64,000 nucleotides of DNA from Mesonia algae (GCF_003253545.1 NZ_QKYV01000006.1:186001-250000), one strand, 5' to 3'; numbered from the stretch's first letter, positions 17,789-26,010 are shown. The notes: generated by a model not told the origin, from the sequence alone. Program-made: numbers and translations.

Positions 17789-19124
17789 AGATTCCCGTAT
17801 AATTTTGTGGGGTAATGGCCTTTAACTCTTGTTTTATATCTTCTGAAACTTCTAAGGTTTCAATAAAGTCAGCTATACTATTAGCGTTTATCTTTTCATT
17901 GGTACGGGTTAAACCTTTTAAGGCTTCATAAGGATTTGGATAAGCTTCCCTTCTTAAAATAGTCTGTATAGCTTCCGCTACGACGGCCCAATTATTTTCT
18001 AAATCTTCATGAAGTTTACTTTCGTTCAGCAATAATTTATTTAAACCTTTTAAAGTTGAAGCTAAAGCAATCATCGTGTGTCCTATAGGAACACCAATAT
18101 TTCTTAAAACAGTACTGTCGGTTAAATCTCTTTGTAAACGACTTATAGGTAATTTAGCAGAAAGATGCTCAAATAAGGCATTTGCCATACCTAAGTTTCC
18201 TTCACTATTTTCAAAATCAATAGGGTTTACTTTGTGTGGCATAGCCGAAGATCCTACTTCTCCTTTCTTTATTTTTTGCTTAAAGTAGTCCATAGAAACA
18301 TAAGTCCATACATCACGATCTAAATCAATCAATATGGTGTTGATACGCTTTAAAGCATCAAACGTTGCTGCCATAAAATCGTAATGCTCTATTTGAGTGG
18401 TAGGGAAAGAATGTTTCATTCCTAATACCTGCTCTACGAAATGAGCACCAAAAGATTTCCAATCCTGATTAGGATAAGCTACTTTGTGTGCATTAAAATT
18501 TCCTGTTGCACCACCAAATTTAGCTGCAGCAGGAACTTCTTTTAAACTTTTAATTTGCTCTTCTAGACGTACTACAAAAACTTCAATCTCTTTTCCTAAA
18601 CGAGTAGGAGAAGCTGGCTGACCGTGAGTTCTTGCTAAAAGCGGAATGTGAGCCCAATCTTTTGCTAAATCTTTTAATTTTTGAAGAACTTCTTCTAATA
18701 ATGGATGGTATACATCTATTAGAGCATCTTTTAGCGAAAGTGGTACCGAAGTGTTATTAATATCTTGAGAAGTTAACCCAAAATGGATAAACTCTTTATA
18801 GGCTTGTAAGTTTAAAGCATCAAATTTTTCTTTGATAAAATATTCTACTGCTTTGACATCGTGATTGGTAACTTTCTCGATCTCCTTAATAGCTTGTGCA
18901 TCTATACTAGAAAAATTTTCATAAATTTTTCTCAGTTGAGGATATAGATCTGTGTCTATTTCTGCTAATTGAGGCAGTGGTAGATTGCAAAGTGAAATAA
19001 AATATTCAATTTCTACTTTTACACGATATTTAATTAAAGCTTCTTCGCTAAAATAAGCTGATAATTTTTCAGTTTTTGAGTGGTATCTACCGTCTATAGG
19101 TGAAATGGCTTGTAAAGAAGTCAT
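17787..19124 (-). CDS. purB: Adenylosuccinate lyase
   Basis: Acts twice in purine synthesis: splits SAICAR to AICAR plus fumarate, and adenylosuccinate to AMP plus fumarate. The 445 residues match Bacteroidetes PurB. Motifs are SPIDGRY near 8-14, VKAVEYFIKE near 90-99, TSQDINNTS near 118-126, ARTHGQPASPTRLGKE near 163-178 (catalytic His) and the fumarase-superfamily signature GSSAMPHKVNPIDFEN near 290-305 carrying the catalytic Ser loop. A perfect -7 box lies 23 bp upstream. The conserved HEAT-like neighbour lies upstream in the same direction, separated by a small gene on the other strand. Confidence 0.97.
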   Translation of the reverse strand: MTSLQAISPIDGRYHSKTEKLSAYFSEEALIKYRVKVEIEYFISLCNLPLPQLAEIDTDLYPQLRKIYENFSSIDAQAIKEIEKVTNHDVKAVEYFIKEKFDALNLQAYKEFIHFGLTSQDINNTSVPLSLKDALIDVYHPLLEEVLQKLKDLAKDWAHIPLLARTHGQPASPTRLGKEIEVFVVRLEEQIKSLKEVPAAAKFGGATGNFNAHKVAYPNQDWKSFGAHFVEQVLGMKHSFPTTQIEHYDFMAATFDALKRINTILIDLDRDVWTYVSMDYFKQKIKKGEVGSSAMPHKVNPIDFENSEGNLGMANALFEHLSAKLPISRLQRDLTDSTVLRNIGVPIGHTMIALASTLKGLNKLLLNESKLHEDLENNWAVVAEAIQTILRREAYPNPYEALKGLTRTNEKINANSIADFIETLEVSEDIKQELKAITPQNYTGI

Positions 19125-19146
19125 AAGTGGTTAAAAATTTAAACAA

Positions 19147-19154
19147 CAAAGATA
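19147..19154 (-). promoter_or_regulatory. -7 box of purB
   Basis: On the minus strand TATCTTTG, an exact TAnnTTTG match, lies 22 bp before the purB ATG. No TTG falls at the expected -33 distance, so the box is incomplete but well placed. Confidence 0.5.
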
Positions 19155-19228
19155 AAACTAAAGAACAATGAAAAAAATAGAAAGCTCAAGTAATTTTATA
19201 TTCGCTAAAAAGCTTATAAATTAAGCAG

Positions 19229-19260
19229 TTGTAATTTATAGGAATAAAGTTGTATCTTTC
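19229..19260 (+). promoter_or_regulatory. Promoter of the small gene at 19280
   Basis: TTG at 19229-19231 and TATCTTTC at 19253-19260 (one mismatch to TAnnTTTG) are 21 bp apart, and the ATG of the 61-codon gene follows 19 bp later. The arrangement supports expression of that small gene. Confidence 0.5.
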
Positions 19261-19279
19261 TCATCCTTAAAACATAACG

Positions 19280-19465
19280 ATGATACGTAATCACGATTTA
19301 AAGCAAGGATTAAGTAATATGCCTGAGTATTTTACTATAGATGAATTGGTAGGTAGGTTACTTGTTTTAGAAAAAAGACAACGAGACAATATTCAAGGAA
19401 ATCAATTGGTGAAAATTTCTGTTCAAGAATTGGATATGGAGATGGAAAAGTGGTTTAAGATGTAG
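19280..19465 (+). CDS. Small protein of unknown function (61 aa)
   Basis: A 61-residue acidic and basic protein with a leading segment (MIRNHDLKQGLSNMPEYF) and a likely helix TIDELVGRLLVLEKRQRD, then a short end ISVQELDMEMEKWFKM. The layout (PEYFTIDEL ... a strand ... EVxxxMxKWF) recalls small flavobacterial antitoxin-like or orphan regulatory proteins of about 60-80 residues; I cannot name a family. It has its own promoter-like elements and runs opposite to its neighbours, ending 2 bp before the convergent HEAT-like gene. No toxin-like partner is adjacent. The favourable start context and protein-like composition suggest a real gene. Confidence 0.55.
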   Translation: MIRNHDLKQGLSNMPEYFTIDELVGRLLVLEKRQRDNIQGNQLVKISVQELDMEMEKWFKM

Positions 19466-19467
19466 TT

Positions 19468-20028
19468 CTATACTTTAATTAAGTTTAAAATTTTTCTACT
19501 CCTGGCTTTATATCCTGCAGATCCTTGTGCATAATTTTGTTCTAAAATTAATTTTAGTTCTGGGTGAACCCAATCAAATTCAGTTCCTAGCTTGTAAAGC
19601 GCTAGCATGCTGTGAGCTTGTGGAGCAATTTTTTGTGGGGTGATCATCCAATCAAAACAAATACTAATGATTTCTTCTTTTTGCTGAATGCTTAGTGAAA
19701 TTTTCTTTTTTTTATTGAAATGATGAGTCACCAGCAACTCCATTATTTTTGCCATAGGTCTTATCACATCATCCCTTTGATTTGTTTTTGATATGATAAA
19801 AATATCATCAACATAAGGGAGTAGTAGAGCTATATTTTGCACTCCTACCAATTCCATAGCTCTAGCTGCCTTTGCAGCAACCTTATCTTCATTATTTTTT
19901 GCAATAACGATCACTTCTTCTAATAAAGAATTATCTGCGATAATTTGATTGGTAAGAGCAAGCCTATAGGAGGGTTTAGTATTAATTTTAAGTAAGCTTG
20001 CAGTTAAGGGGGTGTCTGTATTTTTCAC
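19468..20028 (-). CDS. purB-linked HEAT-like protein
   Basis: 186 residues, all helical in appearance, without signal peptide or membrane segment. The segments KAARAMELVG, ICFDWMIT, HSMLALYKLGTEFDWVHPELK and GYKARSRKIL fit a conserved flavobacterial family encoded beside purB and sometimes labelled adenylosuccinate lyase by proximity; there are no lyase residues here. Repeated helix pairs suggest HEAT-type repeats and thus protein binding. The only suitable start is the GTG at 20028, one base after the TAA of the upstream nuclease gene, so translation may depend on that gene. The N-terminus has about the length expected for the family, so the gene seems intact. Confidence 0.75.
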   Translation of the reverse strand: MKNTDTPLTASLLKINTKPSYRLALTNQIIADNSLLEEVIVIAKNNEDKVAAKAARAMELVGVQNIALLLPYVDDIFIISKTNQRDDVIRPMAKIMELLVTHHFNKKKKISLSIQQKEEIISICFDWMITPQKIAPQAHSMLALYKLGTEFDWVHPELKLILEQNYAQGSAGYKARSRKILNLIKV

Positions 20029-20029
20029 T

Positions 20030-21874
20030 TTATTTACTAAGAGCCTTAATAATTCTATCTTCGTTTATTACAACATCTCTAAAAAGTACAGGAGGGAACT
20101 CCGTATATTTCGAAGTTTTGAACGCATCAAAAATTTTAGATAGAGCAGAAGCAGTTAATAGCGATAAATTAAGTTCCATATTCATTTCACAATCTGTAAT
20201 AAAATCATCACTAAATTCAGGTGCTATTAATAATATTTTGGAAACTCTAATGTTATTTTTCTCAGTGACGCTTTTATAAGATTTTAATTGTCTCGAAACG
20301 GTACTAAATTTATTGTAACCTCTTTCTTTACTTGTTTTGCATTCTACAATTATAACATCGCCATTTTCTAAATGTAAAAGAATATCAATTAAATCATTTT
20401 TTGTATTAAGAGATTTTCTTAATTCTTCATCAACATTAAAACCAAGTTCAATAAAAATTTTCCTTGTTAGTTCCTCAAATTTAACCCCGAGTTCACTTTC
20501 TTTTACTGATATACCATTCTCTTTTAGAGTATTTAAATCTCGATATGCTACTTTATCATAGTTTTCAAGATATAAATTTTCAGCATCTTTATAATATTCT
20601 AATGTGTTTAAAATATCATCTCCACGTTGTTTAATACCATTATCAGTAATGAACTTTTTGAAATCATCTTTTGTAACTAAATCTAAAATATCTCTTGGTT
20701 TAATATTATAATCCAGTAGAAGGTCCGCTTTTAGTACAAATTCATCTTGAATTTCAAATTGAGTCCTTATTTCTTTATTAAGTTTAGGAAGTGAAATGTT
20801 TAGCTCACTTAACATCTTTTCAAATCCATCTAAAGAAATATGAATATTTTCATCTTTTTCTATATTTTCAAAATGAGTTATTAAACTTTCAATTTTGTCA
20901 TCTAGAGTGCTTCCCCTTAAATTTTCAATATTTAATTTTTTATCACATAATTCATTTAATGCTTTCTTTTTTTCCGTCAAGTTTGAATCTTTTTTATAAA
21001 TATCATTCATTAAAAGACCTCTAAAAGAAACACCCTCATTAATTATTTCTTCAATTTTATCTAAATAATTTAAACCTCTGTCTATATTATGTTTTCTAGA
21101 AATTTGGTTAATAACAGGTTCTCTTAATACTCTTAATGTTCTTCTTAGAAATTTATCTGCAACTTCTTTTTTTCTCAACTTTCTAAGCAGTCTAACCATT
21201 TCATCAGCTACAAAAAGGGTATTCTCTTTTTTAGAATAAAAAATGACTCCAATATTTTTTAAATTATTAATAACATCCATTATATCGGACTTATTTATAG
21301 GAAGAATAGAGTAGTTAATTAATTTAATCTCTTCTTGCGAAAGATTTAATTCATTTGATAGAGTTAGAATAATAGATAATTCATCAGAAGTTATTTTTGC
21401 ATCTCTATTGTTTTCTAAATCATTTTTATAAGCAGTATCTAGACAAGCTCTATAAATTTTGTAATCTCTTTTTCTTTCTTCGGAAATATCTGATTTCTCA
21501 TTTTGAAATTCCTCGTTGGTCTTTTTAATTTTTGCTTTAATATTTTTTATTTCAGTTTCATATAACCTAGAAAACCAATCCTGTTTCATTATACAGTTTC
21601 CATCTCTAATTAATATATCTATTAGGATATCAAGTTGGGAGGAGGTGTCTTGAAATTCACATTTTAAATATGCATAAAATTCATTTTCTATTAGTGAGAA
21701 AACCTTAGCTATGTTTTGATTATCAACAGATTTTAGACCTTTATCTGCAGAACTAAGTATTTTTTCAATTTCTTTAGTATTACTTGGATTATTCGATATA
21801 ATATTATCAATAACTTTGATAAAGTAATTTTTGTCAATTGAATTTAACTTATCTAAAATTTTCTCTAATTTCAT
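20030..21874 (-). CDS. Mrr-like PD-(D/E)XK nuclease-domain protein, low GC
   Basis: 614 residues of unknown specific function. The C-terminal 150 residues show a restriction-endonuclease fold: helix FEELTRKIFIELGF at 466-479 (Glu at 467/468), strand NDLIDILL at 493-500 (Asp 494 or 497), strand VIIVECK at 507-513 (E511-x-K513) and QLKSY at 529-533, a QxxxY motif. This matches Mrr-like or RecB-like nucleases with all key residues present. Residues 1-460 are helix-rich and Lys/Glu-rich, with a TerB- or wHTH-like stretch near 160-240 (uncertain) and no recognised motor motif. Sampled lines hold only about 20-27% G+C, visibly lower than purB. It sits one base before the HEAT-like gene. Likely roles are defence or DNA processing, by inference. 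Confidence 0.75.
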   Translation of the reverse strand: MKLEKILDKLNSIDKNYFIKVIDNIISNNPSNTKEIEKILSSADKGLKSVDNQNIAKVFSLIENEFYAYLKCEFQDTSSQLDILIDILIRDGNCIMKQDWFSRLYETEIKNIKAKIKKTNEEFQNEKSDISEERKRDYKIYRACLDTAYKNDLENNRDAKITSDELSIILTLSNELNLSQEEIKLINYSILPINKSDIMDVINNLKNIGVIFYSKKENTLFVADEMVRLLRKLRKKEVADKFLRRTLRVLREPVINQISRKHNIDRGLNYLDKIEEIINEGVSFRGLLMNDIYKKDSNLTEKKKALNELCDKKLNIENLRGSTLDDKIESLITHFENIEKDENIHISLDGFEKMLSELNISLPKLNKEIRTQFEIQDEFVLKADLLLDYNIKPRDILDLVTKDDFKKFITDNGIKQRGDDILNTLEYYKDAENLYLENYDKVAYRDLNTLKENGISVKESELGVKFEELTRKIFIELGFNVDEELRKSLNTKNDLIDILLHLENGDVIIVECKTSKERGYNKFSTVSRQLKSYKSVTEKNNIRVSKILLIAPEFSDDFITDCEMNMELNLSLLTASALSKIFDAFKTSKYTEFPPVLFRDVVINEDRIIKALSK

Positions 21875-21956
21875 AATATTTGGTTATACTTATTATTAAA
21901 ATGAGGGGTGTTGTTTGATATTCTATCAAATATACTTTTTTTTAGTTAAAAAACTT

Positions 21957-22637
21957 TTAATTCTGTAATAGGCTCTCAACCAATTTTTTCACACCTGTAG
22001 AAGCATTCTCTTTTATAATCCTTAAGTTTTGAGATTCTCGAATTGCAGGTTGAGGATCTATAAAATACATTTGACAATGCGATGGAGCAAAGTCTTTTAA
22101 GCCTGCCGCGGGATAAACCTGCATTGAAGTACCAATTATAAGAAGTATATCGGCTTGTTGTACTTCTAAAGCTGCAGTTTCTAAGAGAGGAACTTCCTCT
22201 CCAAACCAAACTATATGTGGTCTTAACTGTGAATTAAATTCACAAAAATCTCCGAGATTTAAATCTTTCTTCCAATTTAATACAAGATCTTTATCAAAGC
22301 TACTTCGTACTTTTAAAAGTTCGCCATGCAAATGAATTACGTTAGAGCTTCCAGCTCTTTCATGCAAGTCATCTACATTCTGAGTGATAATACTTACGTT
22401 GTATTTTTTTTCTAAATCTTTTAAAGCATAGTGTGCTGCATTGGGTTCTACCTCTAGCAGTTGCTTTCTCCTTTTATTGTAAAAATCTAAAACCAAGGCT
22501 GGGTTTTCTTCAAATCCTTTTGGTGAAGCTACTTTCATCACATCGTGACCTTCCCATAGACCATTATCATCTCTAAAAGTTTTAATGCCACTTTCGGCAC
22601 TAATCCCTGCTCCGGTTAACACGACAATATTTTTCAT
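21957..22637 (-). CDS. Sir2 family NAD-dependent deacylase (class III, zinc-less)
   Basis: Removes acyl groups from lysines with NAD, yielding nicotinamide and O-acyl-ADP-ribose. From the ATG at 22637 it has 226 residues; a TTG 36 bp upstream would add 12 poorly conserved residues. Motifs are TGAGISAESGIKTFRD at 8-23, TQNVDD at 85-90 and HLHGE at 102-106 with the catalytic His 104. Y53 and R56 (YNKR) form the YxxR pair of SIRT5-type desuccinylase/demalonylase enzymes. The usual four zinc-binding cysteines are missing: between 107 and 145 there is only one Cys (132). Such forms occur in Bacteroidetes. Acetyl-CoA synthetase, a classic sirtuin substrate, is encoded 35 kb away. Gene order alone gives no evidence for a defence role. 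Confidence 0.88.
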   Translation of the reverse strand: MKNIVVLTGAGISAESGIKTFRDDNGLWEGHDVMKVASPKGFEENPALVLDFYNKRRKQLLEVEPNAAHYALKDLEKKYNVSIITQNVDDLHERAGSSNVIHLHGELLKVRSSFDKDLVLNWKKDLNLGDFCEFNSQLRPHIVWFGEEVPLLETAALEVQQADILLIIGTSMQVYPAAGLKDFAPSHCQMYFIDPQPAIRESQNLRIIKENASTGVKKLVESLLQN

Positions 22638-22712
22638 ACTATTTGATTCGATTGATTTTAGCAAAATAATCAAAATATTGGTTTAAACGGTAGATTAGTT
22701 GCTAGGGGTTTT

Positions 22713-22720
22713 TATTTTTG
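22713..22720 (+). promoter_or_regulatory. -7 box directly before trmH
   Basis: TATTTTTG matches TAnnTTTG exactly and ends 4 bp before the trmH ATG at 22725, so the transcript would start at or next to the start codon. No TTG lies at the -33 distance. Confidence 0.5.
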
Positions 22721-22724
22721 TAGT

Positions 22725-23384
22725 ATGAATAAAGAACTCTTAGCACATTTAGAAAGCTATCTAACTCCGCGTAGGCGAGGATTATTTGATAAAGTTTTAG
22801 CTGAAAGAACCAATCATTTTACGGTTGCGACCGAAGATGTTTATCAATTGCATAACACCAGTGCTGTTATACGAAGCTGTGATGTATTTGGCGTACAAAA
22901 TGTACATATTACCGAAGAACGTAACCGAAAACGTATTGATCGTGAGATCGCTATGGGAGCTCAAAAATGGGTGAATATAAATAGATATCACACTGCAAAA
23001 GACAGTTGCGAGACCTTACGAGCAAAAGGATATCAAATTATTGCTACCACACCACACAATGATGCTTGCTTATTAGAAGATTTTGATGTTTCTCAACCTT
23101 CAGCTTTGTTTTTTGGTACTGAAAAAGACGGACTTTCCAATGAAATTATGGAACAAGCAGATGGTTACTTGAAAATTCCTATGGTAGGTTTTACCGAAAG
23201 TTTAAATATATCGGTTTCAGCAGCTATTATTTTGCAAAGTATTACGTCTAAATTAAAAAGGAGTGAAGTAGAGTGGAGGCTTACCGAAGAAGAGATATAT
23301 GAGACTAAGCTTAATTGGGCTAGAAATTCTATTAAAAGCAGTGAACAAATAATAGAGCGTTTTATAGCAGACCAGCAAGTCTAA
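22725..23384 (+). CDS. trmH: tRNA (guanosine-2'-O-)-methyltransferase, TrmH-like
   Basis: A SPOUT-class methyltransferase that places a 2'-O-methyl group on G18 of tRNA using S-adenosylmethionine. The 219 residues have the TrmH order: R in HNTSAVIRSCDVFG near 43-56, the knot-forming motif FFGTEKDGLSNE near 129-140 and IPMVGFTESLNISVSAAI near 150-167. Length and the C-terminal helix extension (EEIYETKLNWARNSIKSS) favour TrmH over the shorter TrmL and over RlmB with its N-terminal L30-like domain. It ends 4 bp inside the convergent gene at 23381. Confidence 0.92.
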   Translation: MNKELLAHLESYLTPRRRGLFDKVLAERTNHFTVATEDVYQLHNTSAVIRSCDVFGVQNVHITEERNRKRIDREIAMGAQKWVNINRYHTAKDSCETLRAKGYQIIATTPHNDACLLEDFDVSQPSALFFGTEKDGLSNEIMEQADGYLKIPMVGFTESLNISVSAAIILQSITSKLKRSEVEWRLTEEEIYETKLNWARNSIKSSEQIIERFIADQQV

Positions 23385-24154
23385 TTTCTATTAAGTACTT
23401 TGTATTCTTCGTAGCATCCGCTAATGGCATCTAAGATTTGAAGGTCGTTGGCAGTTTTAATAAATTGCCCCGAGTAATTGCATTTTCTTAGAATTTCATC
23501 GATATCTATTCGGCTTATTTGAAGTAAAGCGACTAGAGTTTCTCGATTAAATTTTTCTTGTAGTAAATTTCTAATCTCGTCATCTTCTTTCATTTTACGC
23601 AACTTCTTCATTTGTCGCGGTTTTTTTCCGAAGGTATTATATAATAAATCAGCTGGATTAGAAATTGCAGCTAATGTTTTGGCAAATGCACCAGGTTGAC
23701 TATCACCAACCTCATAACCGTAGCCTAGACCAGAGATACTGTAACGAGAATTATCGTAGATAGGAATGTTTTTAGCGTCTATCTCTAAATAACCAGTAAG
23801 CTTTAAAGGTGTAATGGTAACCTCTTCTAAAGCAATACCTATTTCGGTCATTTTCACCTTAACATCACCATATTTCGTCCAGTCATTCGTGATACGGACT
23901 TGTATAGATTTAAAACCGAGGTAGGAAAAGTAAAGCGTGTCATTGACCGCAGCTTTAAGTTCAAAATCCCCTTCTTCGCCAGAAACTGTACCTTTAACCT
24001 GATTAAGGTTAACAATGTTTACGTCTTTTAGAGGTAAATCATTAGCCGCATTAAGAACCTTACCTTTTATTACCTCAATATCTACTTCTTGTGCTTTCGC
24101 GGAAAAAGAAATAAAAACGATGATTAAGATAAAAAAAATAGGGTGCTTAGGCAT
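23381..24154 (-). CDS. Secreted CarboxypepD-regulatory-domain protein
   Basis: 257 residues with a signal peptide (hydrophobic 5-18, cleavage near SAKAQ at 18-22). Residues 28-105 form a CarboxypepD_reg-like beta-sandwich: VIKGKVLNAANDLPLKDVNIVN then GTVSGEEGDFEL and TLYFSYLGFKSIQV, the same plug-like module found at the N-terminus of SusC/TonB receptors. The remaining 150 residues are helical and contain KKPRQMKKLRKMKEDDEIRN. It is too short to be a receptor; stand-alone proteins of this type are frequent in Bacteroidetes and have no known function. It is transcribed on the minus strand, overlaps trmH by 4 bp at its 3' end and sits downstream of the DEAD-box gene by 30 bp. Confidence 0.8.
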   Translation of the reverse strand: MPKHPIFFILIIVFISFSAKAQEVDIEVIKGKVLNAANDLPLKDVNIVNLNQVKGTVSGEEGDFELKAAVNDTLYFSYLGFKSIQVRITNDWTKYGDVKVKMTEIGIALEEVTITPLKLTGYLEIDAKNIPIYDNSRYSISGLGYGYEVGDSQPGAFAKTLAAISNPADLLYNTFGKKPRQMKKLRKMKEDDEIRNLLQEKFNRETLVALLQISRIDIDEILRKCNYSGQFIKTANDLQILDAISGCYEEYKVLNRN

Positions 24155-24184
24155 AAAGACAACTTCTAAAAGACGTAAATATAA

Positions 24185-25993
24185 TTAATTTTTATTTCTT
24201 CTTCGGCTTACCGAACTTTTGATGTTCGATTTTCTTTTTCCTCCAGATTCATTGCTTCTTCTAGAGAATCCTCTTCCAGAACCAGAAGAATCTTTGCTTT
24301 TAAAGCCTCCGCCACCGCTTCGTCTTTGGCCTCCGCCACCTTTGCGATGACCGCCGCCTCCGCCGCCACGTTTTTTACGATCTCTACCACCTTTATCTTT
24401 AGTGATTTCAACGTTTATGTTTCTTCCATCGTGTTGGAAGTTTTCAAAGAAAGCTAATACTTTTTCTCTTTCCGAAGTATCGGTATTAAAGAATGAAAAA
24501 CTATCTTTTACATCTACACGAGAAACACCGTCTCTACCTAAATCTAGATTTTCTTTTAAGAAGTCTTTTAAAGACATCCAATCAAAATCATCTTTGGCTC
24601 CAATGTTTATAAAGTAACGAGTACTTTCTCCCGTATCTTCTCCTTCTCTATAATCATTATGACTCGCATTAGGACTATTGATACTAGAAGCATTTTTGTA
24701 GTAGTTATAAAATCTTGTAAATTCTACAGAAAACACTTTTTTGATCACCTCTTCTTTACTGAAATCTTCAAAAATTTCTTCAATTTGAGGTAAGTAGCTG
24801 TCTATTTCGTGATTTATTTCAGTGTTTTTAACGCTTTTCGCTAAATGAAATAATTGAACTTGACAAATTTCTTCTCCGCTAGGAATATCTTTTTGCTCAA
24901 ACGATTGTTTAATGATACGCTCAATACTTTTAATTTTGCGTAATTCACTTTTCGTAACCACAACCATAGAAACCCCACTTTTTCCAGCACGACCTGTTCT
25001 ACCACTTCGGTGTGTGTAGGTTTCAATTTCGTCTGGTAATTGGTAGTTGATCACGTGAGTAATATCATCTACATCAATTCCACGTGCAGCAACATCTGTA
25101 GCTACTAACATTTGAATTTGACGAGAACGGAAACTTTTCATTACCAAATCTCTTTGATTCTGACTTAGATCTCCGTGTAATGCCGCAGCATTATAACCAT
25201 CTTCAATTAATCTTTCGGCTACTTTTTGAGTATCTCTTTTTGTTCTACAAAAGATCACAGAAAAAATATCTGGATTAGCATCTGCCAATCTTTTTAAAGC
25301 ATTGTAACGATCTCTACCTGCAACTACATAATATTCATGAGAAACATTTTTTGTTCCTTCATTTTTAGATCCTACTGTAATTTCTACAGGAGATTTCATG
25401 AATTTTTTAGCAATTGTAGCTACTTCTTTAGGCATGGTAGCACTAAAAAGCCAAGTTTTCTTTTCTTTTGGCGTGTGCGATAAAATATCTGTAATGTCTT
25501 CATAGAATCCCATGTTTAACATTTCATCTGCCTCATCAAGAACACAGTAGTCAATTTTAGAGATGTCGATCATCCCACGACTTACCATGTCTTTCATTCT
25601 TCCTGGAGTGGCAACAATTACTTGAGCTCCTTTTTTAATCTGTCTTGCTTGGTCTGTAATACTAGAACCACCATAAATGGCCACCGTCTTGAGACCTTTT
25701 ATATATTTAGAGTAATTTTGTATTTCGTTGGTAATCTGTAAGCATAATTCTCTTGTAGGGGAAAGAATAAGTCCCTGTGTTTGTTTACTATCGGCGTTGA
25801 TTTTTTGGAGTAGCGGAAAACCAAAAGCTGCTGTTTTCCCTGTTCCGGTCTGTGCAAGAGCAACCAAATCGGTTTCCTCTTGTAATAAAATTGGAATCGC
25901 TTTTTCTTGTACATCACTTGGAGCCTCAAACCCCATATCACTTACTGCATTTACGATTTCGGCGTTAAGCCCTAATTGTTCAAATTTGTTCAT
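24185..25993 (-). CDS. DEAD-box RNA helicase with DbpA-type RNA-binding domain
   Basis: ATP-dependent RNA unwinding, of the CsdA/DeaD/DbpA group, probably in ribosome assembly or cold adaptation. From the ATG at 25993 it has 602 residues; a TTG 30 bp upstream would add MLTFAAYLFY, which is less likely. Motifs in order: Q motif FEQLGL at 4-9, AQTGTGKT at 47-54, PTREL near 79-83, DEAD at 153-156, SAT near 184, and HRSGRTGRAGKSG near 330. A DbpA-like RNA-binding domain (RYFINIGAKDDFDW) sits near 460-540. The last 65 residues are rich in Gly, Arg and Lys (RGG-like), a typical unstructured RNA-binding tail. A perfect -7 box lies 18 bp upstream. Confidence 0.93.
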   Translation of the reverse strand: MNKFEQLGLNAEIVNAVSDMGFEAPSDVQEKAIPILLQEETDLVALAQTGTGKTAAFGFPLLQKINADSKQTQGLILSPTRELCLQITNEIQNYSKYIKGLKTVAIYGGSSITDQARQIKKGAQVIVATPGRMKDMVSRGMIDISKIDYCVLDEADEMLNMGFYEDITDILSHTPKEKKTWLFSATMPKEVATIAKKFMKSPVEITVGSKNEGTKNVSHEYYVVAGRDRYNALKRLADANPDIFSVIFCRTKRDTQKVAERLIEDGYNAAALHGDLSQNQRDLVMKSFRSRQIQMLVATDVAARGIDVDDITHVINYQLPDEIETYTHRSGRTGRAGKSGVSMVVVTKSELRKIKSIERIIKQSFEQKDIPSGEEICQVQLFHLAKSVKNTEINHEIDSYLPQIEEIFEDFSKEEVIKKVFSVEFTRFYNYYKNASSINSPNASHNDYREGEDTGESTRYFINIGAKDDFDWMSLKDFLKENLDLGRDGVSRVDVKDSFSFFNTDTSEREKVLAFFENFQHDGRNINVEITKDKGGRDRKKRGGGGGGHRKGGGGQRRSGGGGFKSKDSSGSGRGFSRRSNESGGKRKSNIKSSVSRRRNKN

Positions 25994-26010
25994 ATAAAAT
26001 AAATAAGCTG

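Noticed and set aside
19468-20028. Second adenylosuccinate lyase fragment
   Set aside because: Some databases call such small proteins adenylosuccinate lyase, but no lyase motif is present and the purB gene here is complete.
20791-21024. Plus-strand frame inside the nuclease gene
   Set aside because: Phe/Leu-rich translation of the reverse of a Lys/Glu-rich gene; no independent signals.
20030-22673. Sir2 plus nuclease as a defence system of the SIR2 type
   Set aside because: The sirtuin has a complete deacylase core with YxxR residues of class III enzymes and ordinary composition; it lies 82 bp or more away from the nuclease gene. Defence SIR2 domains are usually fused or tightly coupled to a partner and lack this signature. 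Chance adjacency is more likely.
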